A stretch of 64,000 nucleotides of DNA from Prochilodus magdalenae (taxonomy: Eukaryota; Chordata; Actinopteri; Characiformes; Prochilodontidae). The position numbers and the translations under genes were made by a program. Positions 12,701 through 26,276 of the stretch are shown here, piece by piece. The stretch is taken from positions 324,001 to 388,000 of the forward strand of contig JAMWET010000756.1 in assembly GCA_024036415.1 (NCBI GenBank), written 5' to 3'. The stretch's first letter is position 1; each line of letters starts with the position of its first letter. The notes beneath the pieces were generated by a model. The model was not told the origin of the DNA. It saw only the letters and a list, made by a program, of their open reading frames with translations, and ran no database searches.

Positions 12701-15700
12701 TTTGTATGTCAAATATTAGCTTTATAAACTATTTGTGCTTCATCTGAGCATGTTGTGGGTATATAGTATTCTGCACCTTGCTATTAGATTTTTGGTATGC
12801 ATCTGACTAAAGGAATGGTATAAATATTATGGGTATAAATGCATTAATCTGGGTATTTATAAATGTTACAATGAATTAGAATCTGTTATGATAAATTAAT
12901 ATTCTCTAATTAAATTAAGAAATGACGTTTCCTGAGTTTCTGTGGATCATGCTGCTTTGCAAATAGTTGTTCCAGTTTTTTTTTTTTTTTAAAGCCCATT
13001 CTTGTGGTGACGTGTTTTTTTTTTTTTTTTTTTAATGCATTTAATACATTGGTTCAAAGAATTGTAGTTGGCTTACTTTGAAGTCTGAGATCTAACATTG
13101 ATATCTAGGCCTAAATTATGGCTTGGAGGGTGGGATCCTGAAGCTTAATTTTAAAAAGGAGAAAGGATCACATTTTATTTTTGCTATATTGGCCAGAGAA
13201 ATGTCTTAGCCCCATAAACGACATAGAAGTCCATCTTTATTCATAACCGTTTCATGTTTTTGGTTGGCTTGTTTGTTTGACTGTTATTTTGCACATTTTC
13301 TGATTCATATCAAAGCCTGTAATATCTTCCCTTTGCTGTGTTTGCTGTGTATTTCTACATTAGCATAGTGGCTTTAATTTAATTTACTGTTTGGTCTGTG
13401 TTATGTTAGTTTGTGTTCTTAGATAGGTACTCAGAGTTGTATAGGGTCACTTTAGGTTACATCTAAGTTGATACACTGCCGTGACCTTAATCTCTGTTTA
13501 AAATGTTGCCCTAAAGGTTATTTAGTTTTTTGCTGACACTGGTTTAATTGTTGTCCGCATAAAGCTGATACTTGTTAGACTGTCTTAATTCAGGTTTCCT
13601 AGCTACAAGTGTGTTGAAGTAGATTTTATTTTTTTTGGTAGATTCCTAAGATTCCTTGCTTCTGTTTATTAAGATGGGTGCTGATTTTCAATTCTTCCTC
13701 CTTTCTTCTCTTACAGGAAATGGACATTTCCACAGACTGCAACCACGTGAGTGATTTAAACACTTTGATTACTTTTTATCTTCATTTTATAAGAGACGTT
13801 CTTAAATAAACAGAGCTTTTGAAAGAGAAGACTTTAACATACATTAACAAACTAAAGGCTAATCTCCTTTAAAGCAGGAAATCCATCTATTCACTTCAGG
13901 CTTGTGGTTTCTGTTGATGTTCCCATTTAAATCGATTTATTGGTCCGTGAAGGAGTGACTCACCGGCTATGTTCAGGGCTCATAACTGTGATCATTTGAA
14001 CTTGTTTGTAATATAGCTGGAAATGTTTACCTCTAAGGTTTTGTCTTCCTGAATTGAAATAGAATAAGAGAAATGAATTGAAATAGTTTCCAGTTTAATG
14101 AGATTTTAAGCTGAGTTTATATTTTTGAATTAAGTGTATAGCCATGTACTTGGGTACAGCTGTTGGAATGACACAGGTCATATAACTGTGCCCAAGCTAT
14201 ATCCTGCAGAGTGACTCAGCTGATACGTGCTGTTTTCCTAAGTGGGGTAAGTTAGGGTTTAATCATTACCTAGCCCACTCAGAGGGACATGAGTGAAATT
14301 CTGATCTTAAGTAGAAAGGAGCATCTCCCCATTCGGTATGGCCATTATCCACAAGCAGAATAATATTCTGTGTTGTAGCATACAAAGCCCAGAACACAGC
14401 TAATAAACATACCACAGTGCTGGCAATGTTGGCTTAGTGTCCCATTACTGTTTGTGCTTGTTGGCCACGCCTTAGAAGATCCTGTCTCTCTTCACACTTG
14501 TTCTCCTGGCTTGAATATTAATATTTGTTAGAGAGTGGGGTTGTTGGAAGGTGCATGTCAAGAGTTTGATGTCATGTATCCGTTACTCCCTAGTCTGAAC
14601 ATCTGCAAAAAAAAAAGATCCCTTTTGAATTCACTGTTTACGTGTGGTCACCCCACATTCACATTCATCATCAAACGAATCGTATGCTACTCGAAAGGAA
14701 GATAAAGGACCAGGAATAATAAACGAGAGAAATTTAGACTGATATGAGCAACATTTACTGAACTGCACATACCGAAATAGTGTCTCTCAGTATGGTGCAG
14801 GCCAGGCGTCTCTGCATGGAGGATCTTAAAGGTGTCCTGTGATAATCCGTCTCATGCAGCTTCAATATTCTCACACAGTTCCTGCAGATTTTGCAGAGTG
14901 ACACCAGGCCTTCCATTTGTGTGACACATGACCACAAGCCGTCATCATGGCTCTGACCATGGTGCTTCCACACATGTTTATTGGTCGTGTGACAAAAGCA
15001 GGGCTGATCACAGATGACGACCAGAAGATCAACCATTTGTGCAACTATTCTTTTGATGATGGGCGTACATCTACTCCTCCTATAGCATTTTAGCCCAACT
15101 CATTCATAATGAAGTTATGAGGGCTGTTTCAGACCAGACTGCTTTTTGAATGGGGCACAATACAAGACAGCCAATCAGATTAGAACTTAATTGCATATTC
15201 ACCGCAGAGAAGAGGAAAGAGAGATGGATTAGGTTTAGGCTGGTTTTAGGTGAATCTTGTGGATTCTCAGGATTTAATTATCATACTGTGCAGCAGCACT
15301 ATATTTCTCTTCAGCTCTAAATGAAGGTGTATGTTATTAGAAAGATCTTTACTTTTAAAGGTTTTAACTTTTAGTTTGAGTTGTTGTGGATTTGCCTCGG
15401 GGCTTTTTCAGAGGTCAGACTGATACCTGCACTCTCAGCTGTCTCTGTCACACTGAGCAAACCCTTCACACGCACTTCACACATTTGTCCTGGCGGCAGT
15501 CAAACACGATCAAGTCTGTGGATGTGTTAGGACTGTTGGAACACCTGCATATTGGTATTGTTTTTTTCCTCTCATCTGTTTCAGTTTGTAACTTTGTGTT
15601 TCTCTTTCCTGCAGTTGCTGTGGAACTATAAATTAAACCTGACTACTGATCCAAAGTTTGAGTCTGTGGCAGTTGAAGTGTGTAAAAGCACCATATCAGA

Positions 15701-18700
15701 GGTCAGTTCAACACATATTGCTGCAGCGTGACCCTCCCCCGCTCTTTGTGTTATAATGCTACCTTATCTGAGCTTGTTAATATTGTTTGTTAATATTTAT
15801 ATACAAAGCTTATTCATTAACTTTGCCTAGTTTGGGCACATATAGAAGACCAAGGAACTGAATGTTGTCTTCTCCACTTCCTGGAGCTTTTTAGTTGTGT
15901 CCACGTTTTTGCAGCTCACATGCCCATGACTGGGCATCACACCAAACTCGCACTGTGTTTATAAGGGTGAAGATTGCTGTATGTTTATGACAACCGGCGG
16001 TGCTCGTCCTAATAATGGTTCCACAGATGAGTGACAAAAGAGATGGCAATAAGGAAAAAATATGATGGCATTACGTTTGCACATAGTCAAATCTAATCAT
16101 AAGCTGCGGGGATGTGTGGAAGGAGTGTTTCTAAACTTGAGTGTAACTGTTCAACAGCCAGAGAAAAAGCTTAATTCCCAAGAAACTAACCCAAGCTATT
16201 TCCTGGCACAATCCCAGGAGAATTTCCTCCAGACTGGGATTTTTGGGATGTTACATTTACATTTATGGCATTTAGCAGACACTCTTATCCAGAGCGACTT
16301 ACAACCGTGCTCAGTGTTCCGTTGGATAATATTCCAGCTAGTACAGGAAGTTTAGAGCCTAGAACTCACCATGAGCTCAGACACTGCCCGAACAGGGGGC
16401 CAGTACTGGTACCTAGAGATTAATACACACCATGAGCTCAGACACTGCCCGAACAGGGGGCCAGTGCTGGTACCTAGAGATTAATACACAGACATAGAAC
16501 AAGTAAAGCATTACCTGGCAACCCCAGCCCAGTGCTCATTCCTATAGAGGAGAAAAGGTCATTTTAAGTGCAACACAATACACACAATTTACACGTTTAC
16601 TAGAGCTCACTCACTTAAGTGCATTACGAAGAGACTGCGAGAGACTCCGCTGTTCTGACGCCCAGTGGGAGTTCATTTCACCATCTGGGAGCCAGGACGG
16701 AGACACTGGGATGTTTGCCACTGCTGATAGATCTGTATGACCGTAAGCGTCCATACACCTGCAGATTCAACTACTTCCTTCATACTATGCCCTTTGAAGT
16801 CAAAATATAGTCACTCCTTTTACCCAGACCCATTTCCACACATGGAACGAGACATTCAGTGCCCTGGACCACCTCGTCTCAATCTGTAAATCTCATTGCA
16901 CGCCCCACAGGTATTTATGGCCTGATTATCCTCATTCTACACCATCTGCAGGAGCCTGCAGTTACTACTACCTTAAACAAGGTGACACATTTTTGTCCGG
17001 TGAGCTTACTTACCGAACAGCAGTTCTGTCCTTTGCATAATTCAAATGCTTTGTGGCTCTAAAAAGATAGGTCATTGAAATGAGGTTTGGTGTTAATAGT
17101 ACTTCCAGGTTCCAGGTTAAAAAAGCAAATCAGAAGTGCATATGCGTGAGGTCGGAGGCAAACCTTGCACCACGTACAGTGCATGAAGTATTAACCTGAT
17201 GTATAAAGAAAAGGCTATAAAGACCCTTAAAGTGATGACATAAATGTGTTAATGGTGAGCACAATGTGAGTGCAGGCCAGCAGAGGTGTGGTGGAAGAGT
17301 GCCGTTGTGCTCAGCCACGGTGTAGGGCTACTAGGCATAGTGTGAGGAAATCTTTGACTCACTGCTTGACCACAAACTCTGCCTACGAGCACAGCCAAGT
17401 TTTATCAGCTTCCTACAGAAGCATCTGCATAAATAAGGGCGTGCTTCATGTAAATGATATGGAAATTAGGTGCTGATAGTCTGGCGCCCGATTTCATGCT
17501 CTGAAGCTGATTCATCATTTGCACTCAAATCTCTAATTGTTTCAACATAATGCAATTTCTCATGAATCAGACGGAGAGTGGTTCTTTCAGCATTTAAGCT
17601 GATCAAGGCTTTGTGCTTTTGTATGCAGCTTTAAAGAATAAGGGACAGTACTTAGAGGTTTGCACAGTATTCAGTTTTTCTGAGACTGATGGGTTGGAAT
17701 AGACAAGCAGTGCTGCATTTTCACATACTGACCCGCAGTGAAGCCACGGGACTAAAAATGCTGTTTTGCAATGGCACATGTGGTTGATCAGTGTTCTTTA
17801 AGTAGAGGTGATGCCCACAGTGTACTCAGAAAAATGTATTGTGGCTCAGTGTGATGTAATTTATTACAGTGTAGTGAAGTACCGCCTTGTTCCCCAACCC
17901 TACGGTTAAATAAAAATCGAAACTAAATTAGATCCTTTATTGTTTATTTACACCACAGCTGATCTTTTCCTTTACAGCTTAAAGAATGTGCAGATGAGGA
18001 GAGAGGCAAAGGCTATCTGGTGTCCTGCCTAGTGGATCACCGTGGTAACATCACTGAATACCAGTGCCATCAATACATTACGAAGATGACCAGTATCGTC
18101 TTTAGTGATTACCGACTCATATGTGGCTTCATGGACAGCTGCAGAGATGACATCAATACCCTGCACTGTGGAAGCATCACCACAGGAGACAAAGTGAGTG
18201 CACATAGCATCATTAGTCCTGAACAGCATTTAACAGTGTCAGGTTTGATTTTTTGTGTATATAGTGTTTTGTTTCTGACTAGGGGTGGGCTATATGGCTT
18301 CTTTGGACAGGTTAAGGATGAATGTTTCCAGTTTTAAACTTACCTGTAACTTACCTGTAGTTGGGCTAATCCAACAGCTTAATGGCTATTTAAATAGCAG
18401 ACCACAGCCATTTAGGAGAACTGGCTTGGGCATGCATCTGTTTTTAGAAGTGCTATGTTTGAGAACATATTGGATATATTTGTATCCACTTGTTTAGTAA
18501 TTTTTTTTTTTTCTCTTTTTTTTTTTAGTTTCTGGGTTTTTACCCATTTTGATTATTTTTTGGGGGGGTTGATTCCACTGCACTTGAAAACTTGGACACA
18601 ATAAACCACCTTGCATTTTCACTTCCAGTTTTCTTTAGTTTTTATTTCAATCGGCACTCAGCTATCCTGCAACACTGACCATCATGGATACATGGATATG

Positions 18701-20853
18701 GATACATATCATTGCTGCCTTTACTGTTGTGTATTTTCTTCTATCCTAGAGCTCATACATCTCTTTAGATTTTTGGGAATGGTGTTGGGTCAGTGTTAGA
18801 ATGAAGTCTGTGTGAACCCTTACAGTAGAACCCCACCCTTACACTTTAAGGGAGTAGCCCACTTCTAGTTATGCAGTGTGAAGGTCTTTTGTCCAGCACA
18901 GAGGACAGGATTGAACAGACAAAGAATCAACAGTGTTGAGCAAAGAGCATCAAAGCGTTCTTGGAAGTAAAACTGTCTGTGAAATGAATATTGAAGATCA
19001 CATCTTTTGAGTGCTGCCTTCGGGCGTTCTCTGTTGCTTTCTAAATAGATATCTTAAGAGCATTCAGTAGTTGTAGATCTTCTGGGCTATGACGTAGCCT
19101 TCTATGATTTGAAAATTTCACAAGACATGAGATCAGAGGGCGGGTGCTTGAAAGTTGCTTTAGATATTAGGTGTCAGAAGTATTTAAGTGGGTGTGGAAT
19201 TCCTTGGTGATTTTCATCCACACATGTTTTTATGGAGTGTCACTGAAGTTACTGCAACTCGGTTTGTCTCTCTTTGCTTTAGTGCTTTTCTGCCAATGTT
19301 AACAGTTTCTGTCTTATAACCATTAGTCTGTTCCTGGCTTCTCTCCTCTCAGGACCTGCACTCTCAGGGTGAAGTCATTGCATGTCTGGAAAAGGCCTTG
19401 GTCAGGGAGGCGGAGCAACAGGAAAAGGCTCATCAAATCAGAGATGACTGCAAGAAGTCTATTATGCGAGTGGCTGAGCTCTCCTCTGATGACTTCCATT
19501 TGGACCGCTACCTTTACTTTTCCTGCCGTGAGGATCGAGAACGCTTCTGTGAAAATGTAACTTCTGTTTTTTTTTTGTTTTTTGCCACTAAATTAAAAAG
19601 TTCAAAGTTCTGTAATATCAGCCGATATAGCCTAATATGATGAGAAGAAAAACCAAATGCACTTTATTAAACAGAGTTTTACTGACTGGTCAGATTCTGG
19701 TGACATTTGTAGGTTTCTTATTGCATACATAACATACAGAGTCAGTTATGTAAATATTGCAGAGCTAGGGGTGGAGCTTCCCAGCTGTCTTGGTTATGTT
19801 TTTTATCATTAGTGCTCCTTCTAGAGAGATTTATATTGATATAGTGGTATCCTTGTGCTAAAGTTTAGGATGGACACCATTTCTGGATATTTTACAGTGA
19901 AGGTGTTCTGTGTCTATGTTTACCAGGTTAGTCTAAGTGGATGTAATAAAAGTAAGCAGATGGAGTGTAAACATGGGAGTCTGTTTAACGGCACTTTAAA
20001 TCAGCAATTAATTGTATTCACAAAGTGTTGTAAAGATTTAAAACACTGCTCTAAGTTTACTAAACTTCAGCATCAGCTGATATTATTGGCCAGCTGATGT
20101 ATTGTTCAACTGTGACTCTGAGTCCATTCTGCCCTTTAATGCCTCCAGTATGGCTACTTTCCTCTTCATTCCACATCCAGTGCTATTTATTCCCTCTGAT
20201 GAGTGATTGACAGCTGCTCCTTCCCCTGGCTCTTAAATCAGCTTGTGTCATGGTGACAGGGTCCAGTTCTCCTTATTCATTTATGTCTTGATGTTATGTC
20301 TTAAGTGCTCATAAACTGTGATTTTGTCTTTCCTGCAGACCCAAGCTGGAGAAGGCAGGGTCTACAAATGTCTTTTCAACCACAAATTTGAAGAAGCAAT
20401 GTCTGAAAAGGTGGGCTGCTCATCCTGTTTTTGCCTCATATGGCCTTGTGCTCTACTGATTGTAGTCAGGGAGAGAAAAATTCAGAGAAATTCCATGTGT
20501 ATCCAGCCGAATGTGAATTTAAAATAGTTTGCGAGGCAGAAGAGTTGCTTAACTGCTATATACATAGCCTGCGAAAAAACCCACAGGAATGTATGTGGCA
20601 GTTTGTGGTAAGAGTATGAGTGTGTGTGTCTGGAGTCTAAATAAGCATGTCTGTCCACAGTGCAGAGACGCCCTGACCACTAGGCAAAAGCTGATTGCTC
20701 AGGACTATAAGGTCAGTTACTCGCTGGCCAAAGCCTGCAAGGCTGACCTTCGTAAATACCGCTGTAACTTGGACACCAACCTGCCCCGAGCCAGAGAGGC
20801 TAGACTTTCATACCTGCTCCTCTGCCTCGAGTCTGCAGTGCACAGAGGTCAGT

Positions 20854-20930
<77 letters not shown>

Positions 20931-23900
20931 GCTGAAACTGTACAAATTATGTTGAAATGAATCTTAACTTCTTCTTTCTTCCCTCTTGGACTGCAGCCAA
21001 AAACTTCTAAAAACCTTTCAATGCCTTTACAGCTCAACAGCTCACAAGTTTTATGCGTTTTGCAATTAGCTAAAATGAGTAATTAGGATTTATTTGCATT
21101 ATTTGCAATATTTTCTCTATCTATCTTGCTTAATCTACCCTTACATTTCTTATATGCTCTGCTCTTGGTGCTCCACATGCTGAGAAAACAGCCCCAACCC
21201 ACCAAGACATGAACAAAACCTCTGCAACGACCCTTCAGTATCTGCCACTCAGATGTTAGCATAAGTTGCTTTAAGGCCAGTGAGTTGTGAGGTGGAGCCA
21301 CCGTGAATCATACTTGTTTCAGCACATCCCACAAATGCTTGTTCGGATTGAGATCTGCAGAGTTTCCAGGCCAGAGCAACCCCATAAACTCCTGTTCCTC
21401 AAACCATTTCTGAACAACTTGTGCAGTGTTGCAGGACACATTATCCTGCCGACAGAGACCTCTGTTGTTGGGAATACCACTACAATGAAGAGGTATGCCT
21501 GATCCACAGTAATGTTTAGGTAGATGGAATGTGTCAAATTGACGTCTAGATGAATGCCTGGACCTGTGGTTTCCCAGCAGAACACTGCCCAGAGCATCAC
21601 ATTTCTCCAGTGGCTTCTTCTTCCCGCAGTGCCTCCTGGTGCTGTTACTTGCCCAAGTAAACAAGACTCATGTAAAAGACCAGGTGACCCTCTTCCATTG
21701 TTCAAGGTTCAGTACTGATGCTTATTGGTGGGCAGGGTTAGCATGAACACTCTATGGACAGATCTACAACTACACACCTCCATATGCAGCAAGGGGCCAG
21801 ATGCTGTAAACTTTCCGTAACTCTCATGAAAATGTTTGGTGACTTCCTGTGCCACTGTGTCTCTTCTGTCCATTACAACAAGATGGGATAGCCCACATTT
21901 CCCTTGTGCATCGACAAAACGTACTCGCGTACTCGCGTACTCGCCAGGGCTGTCCTGGAGCAGCCAACAAGTCTTGCTGCTTCTGAGATGCACCAATCCA
22001 GTCATCTGGCTATAACATTGGGCCCATGTAAAGGTTGCTGAGGTCTTTGTGCATGCCCATTTTCTCTGAACTCTGTACGTCGACTACAAGAACCAACAAG
22101 TTTGTGCACCATCTAATATATCCCAGACCTTGCACTGTTATAGGCTAATCAACATTATATACTTCCTCTGTGAGTGGTGATGTTTTGGCTTTGCCCGAGT
22201 GCGTGCATGCATGCAGCCCTGAAGTAGCGTAGAGATAATATTAGCAAATAATATCATGCGTCACCTCCCTATTCCACTACAGTGCTTATCATAGACTTCC
22301 CCTGCTAATGTGTTTCTGTTGGAAACGCGTCACGGTATGGAAGAATAATGTGTGTTTTCCCGTTCACGTTGGCTTTAAAGCTTTTATGCTGCACTGTGTT
22401 GGGCATTGTGTATATGTACTTTTGTTTATTGGTCCTTGCTGCTGTGTTTTTCTCCAGGCCGCATGGTGAGTGGGGAGTGTCAGGGGGAGATGCTTGACTA
22501 CAGGCGCATGCTGATGGAAGATTTCTCCCTGAGCCCGGAGATTGTGCTTCACTGTCGGGGAGAGATCGAGTCTCACTGCTCAGGTCTCCACCGCAAGGGC
22601 CGCACACTTCACTGCCTCATGAGAGTGGGTCGGGGGGACAAGGGCCCAATTGATGGCCTCTGTCAAAATGCTGTAAGTACTCATTCACCTATGAGCAATC
22701 TTACAGACAAAGTGCTTGTCGTACTCATGCAGACTTCCTCCATAGTTTTCAGAGAGCTGCTAAATGACTGGCAAAAAGATTGAAGAAGCAGATTGTGTGC
22801 TGTAAATGGCAGAAAAGAGCTGAGCAAAACGCAGTTCAACGGACAAGCTTGTGAAGGGTTGCACAAGGCCACAAGAACTGAGGCATGAAAGATGAGCTTT
22901 GGATATACTATGCATACTTTAAGATCTCACTTTCTCTTTTTTGGTTTTACTTAAAAAAATCTGCAGGTTGTTGCCTTCGAAGTTCAGTCGTAGAAGTATT
23001 GTATTTTCTTATTTTTATTATCCATGCTGTTGGATTATCTTATGTCTATCTTGTGTCTACATTAATGGCATTTTGACTGAGTTGTGGTCTTTGCACAGTA
23101 CTGTTCTTTCTAAACTAAGCTGAAAAAGCATACTTGGAAATACATGCTTGCATTACTAGATTATGCCAAGAAAAAATGAGACATGGAAGTTTTTTTTTTT
23201 TTTTTTTTTTTTTGGTAGCCCTGAATAGATTTTTCACTGGCGATTGATGGGAGCAATTTCTATGCAAGTTGTTTACGAGTATATTCTATTTGATTATATC
23301 CAGTGTCCAGTTATAAAAAAATCAAACACTCAGGAGCTGAGAAATTAAAGCGCTGTCTAACACAAACACAGCTCAGCTGTCTGGGTAAAATCAGGGCTGA
23401 ACTTATGTAACACAACTCTTGCTTTACATCTCTTAGCTGAAAGGATCCATGTTTAGAATCACTTGCGTTACTGTTGTTGGCGGCAGCTCCTCACCCTGCA
23501 CAGGTTAAATATCATGGCAGTCCAAAGAAAAACACGTGCCTCCATTTATGATGATGCACTGAGGTCATTTAAAATAACTCTCCTTACATTATCATGCTTT
23601 AAAAGTTAAAGTTGCTTTGATCTCACCCATGAAGTTTCTGTTTTGGAGAGTTACTTGGTATTTCTTTGAATAGTACCCTTTGTGTGTGACCAAGTCTAGA
23701 TATGTTTCCCCTCTGTAGCTGCAGACACTCATCCAGTCCGCAGACCCTGGGGCTGATTACCGCATTGACCGCGCTCTCAATGAAGCCTGTGAGTCTGTGA
23801 TCCAGACGGCTTGCAAACACATCCGCAATGGAGACCCTATGTAAGTCGCTGTGACCTTTTGTGCTCTGCGTGTTGTCTGTGAATGTGAATCTCTTTTGTG

Positions 23901-26207
23901 AACCATTTAATGTGATCATCTTAGCAGAAGAAGATTTTTAGTCTTTTAGTTTAGAGTTGTGGAGTGAAACCTTGTTTCATCTCTGTTCTCATCAACAGTT
24001 TTGACTTCTTCTCATGAATATCTCATTAGGAGAAGTAAAACTGAACAGGAGCTGAATTTAATTGTCTGTGTTTAATTATACCGTGAGCTTTTGCATCCTT
24101 TTGTTGAAGACTTTGCTGTGAGTAGGCTATTTAATAGCACAAAGCAGCCAGCACAAGTCTAGTCTCTACTATATAGTGGGATATAAGGGGGTCCAGTATG
24201 GTGAAAGTAAGAACAAGCTTTCTTCTTTTAATGCTTAGATCACTTTTATATCCTTTGTCAGTATTTGTACGCAGGACTGGACGATTTGGGCAAAATATCT
24301 AATTGTGATTTTTCTGACCAATGCAGCCATTTAAATTGCAATTGTTTTCTATAAAGTGAGCTTCATGGGGTGTTTGTTTTTTTGGGCCAAGAAAACCAGC
24401 AGATTTAATGTGTGCTGTGATGGTAAAAGCAGTATGCCAGATTTGCATTTGATTGTAGTTGGGATGTCACAACTCGAGTGTTTGGTTACTCATCTGCAAG
24501 TAGTACACGATTCGTTAGTTTAAATTTGCACACGTCAAACTTGTGTAACAGTGTATTCTGTAGTAAAAACTGCAGTTTTTTGTTATTTGCACTCTTTAAA
24601 TTACGATTTGATGTAAAAACTTTTTGAACGTTTTTTGGAGTCAAATCTAACATATGACCCCTCTGAAGTACTATTTAGAATATTCAGGTTTAGTTGTACA
24701 TGGGGAGTAATGTAATGTTTCCCAGTGTTTCTCATTGGTTTTTGCCCTGTCCAAGTCCATGTTCTGACAATTCAGTGTTTTTAATGCACTGCTGGCCTCT
24801 ACAATGGTAAGGATTCGGACACTTTTACAGACTATAAAACATAAGTGTAGAATTAAACCCAGGGTGTATTGTGTCAGTGAATATTCTGCTGTGTTGAATA
24901 GAGAAGGAGTTTTCACTGCATTACTATCTGTATTCTGTGGGGCACAAATCTAGCTGATACGAGCTAGGTCCTGTGTGAATCAAGTAGCTGTCCGTATGAT
25001 GAAACTGAAATTTTTTTTTATCCTTTTCAAATTAATCTTGAACACAGTTTTCTACCTCCTCATGTAAGACTGTCAGTAGCACTGTCTGATTAATTCCTCA
25101 GTCTGTCTGACTGATTCAGACTGGCTATAATAAATGATATAACTGGATCGCTTTCTGTTGTTGGTGTTGGATATTTTTTAGACTGATTGGGTAGGGGTAT
25201 AAAGTTATTCCCCTTCTCTGAAACATGCTGCTGAAACTGTCAGCTGGTGGCTTGGGGGGAAAAAAGGACCTCACATTCCTCAGGAAACGTGCAGTCTTTG
25301 TTCACTTGATGCTGTCATGCAGTATCTGAATCTACCGGAACAGACTGACAGCTGGAGGCCACTAAATTGGATGTGTGTTTGTGTGCATGTGTAGGATCCT
25401 CTCGTGCCTGATGGAACACCTCTACACAGAGAAGATGGTAGAAGACTGTGAGCACCGGCTGCTGGAGCTACAGTATTTTATCTCCAGAGACTGGAAGTGA
25501 GTGTGGCTTGTCTCCTAATAAAGTTAGGAAACAACTAAAGTTTGGGATTAGGTCTGTCCCTGAAGTTCACCCTCCAGCTTATCTAATGCCCTATACATTT
25601 CCATCTCTACCTCTCATTCCTGTGACCCTGCCTCCTCCCCCCCTATATCCTCCCTGCTCCTCAGCACTCTCTCTCTGTTCAGCACATTCTTATTTAATGT
25701 AGTAGCCACCCAGTACTCCTACCCATGTTCTCAGGTCTGATTCATGCATGCATACATGATTCATACATGCTGTCTGAGCGCCTGATGCCGCTCGTTTTTG
25801 CGGAAGTGTCACAAATGCAGCAAAGACACTGTAGAGCGAAGCAGCAGTAAAGGTGTACAGACTTTCCTTATTTCAAACTGATAAATGGTCACCATTAGTC
25901 ACTCTGCTTTATATAAATATCGTTTGCATTTGTTCAGCCTTGACAGCATTCTGATTTGTTGACATGAAGGTTTCTATTTTTACAGATCAACTAGTAAATC
26001 TGCTTTCAGCACTGAATGTCTAGCTAGTATTTTAACAACATCCATTAATTTAATTAAAGTATTTTGTATATTTAATTAAAGTATAAAGTAATTTGCATTT
26101 TAAAGGAGAGATATAGAAGATCACTATCAGATTTTTAGTTTAGTTTAAAACATTCAAAAATGAACTAATTTTCTAACAAAATGCAAAGAAATAACAGTTT
26201 TGATATC

Positions 26208-26276
<69 letters not shown>

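Larger units (their letters stand above)
732..13716 (+). other. glg1: glg1 intron 1 (about 13 kb)
   Basis: No independent gene found. Apart from the repeats listed separately it holds short TATT and T runs (8567-8590, 12978-12991, 13014-13034) and ordinary AT-moderate sequence. The first 200 bp continue the CpG-rich promoter tract. Long first introns are typical of vertebrate GLG1. Confidence 0.85.

Noticed and set aside
21308..22005. Possible functional transposase
   Set aside because: Tc1 motifs are spread across frames with stops; inactive relic.
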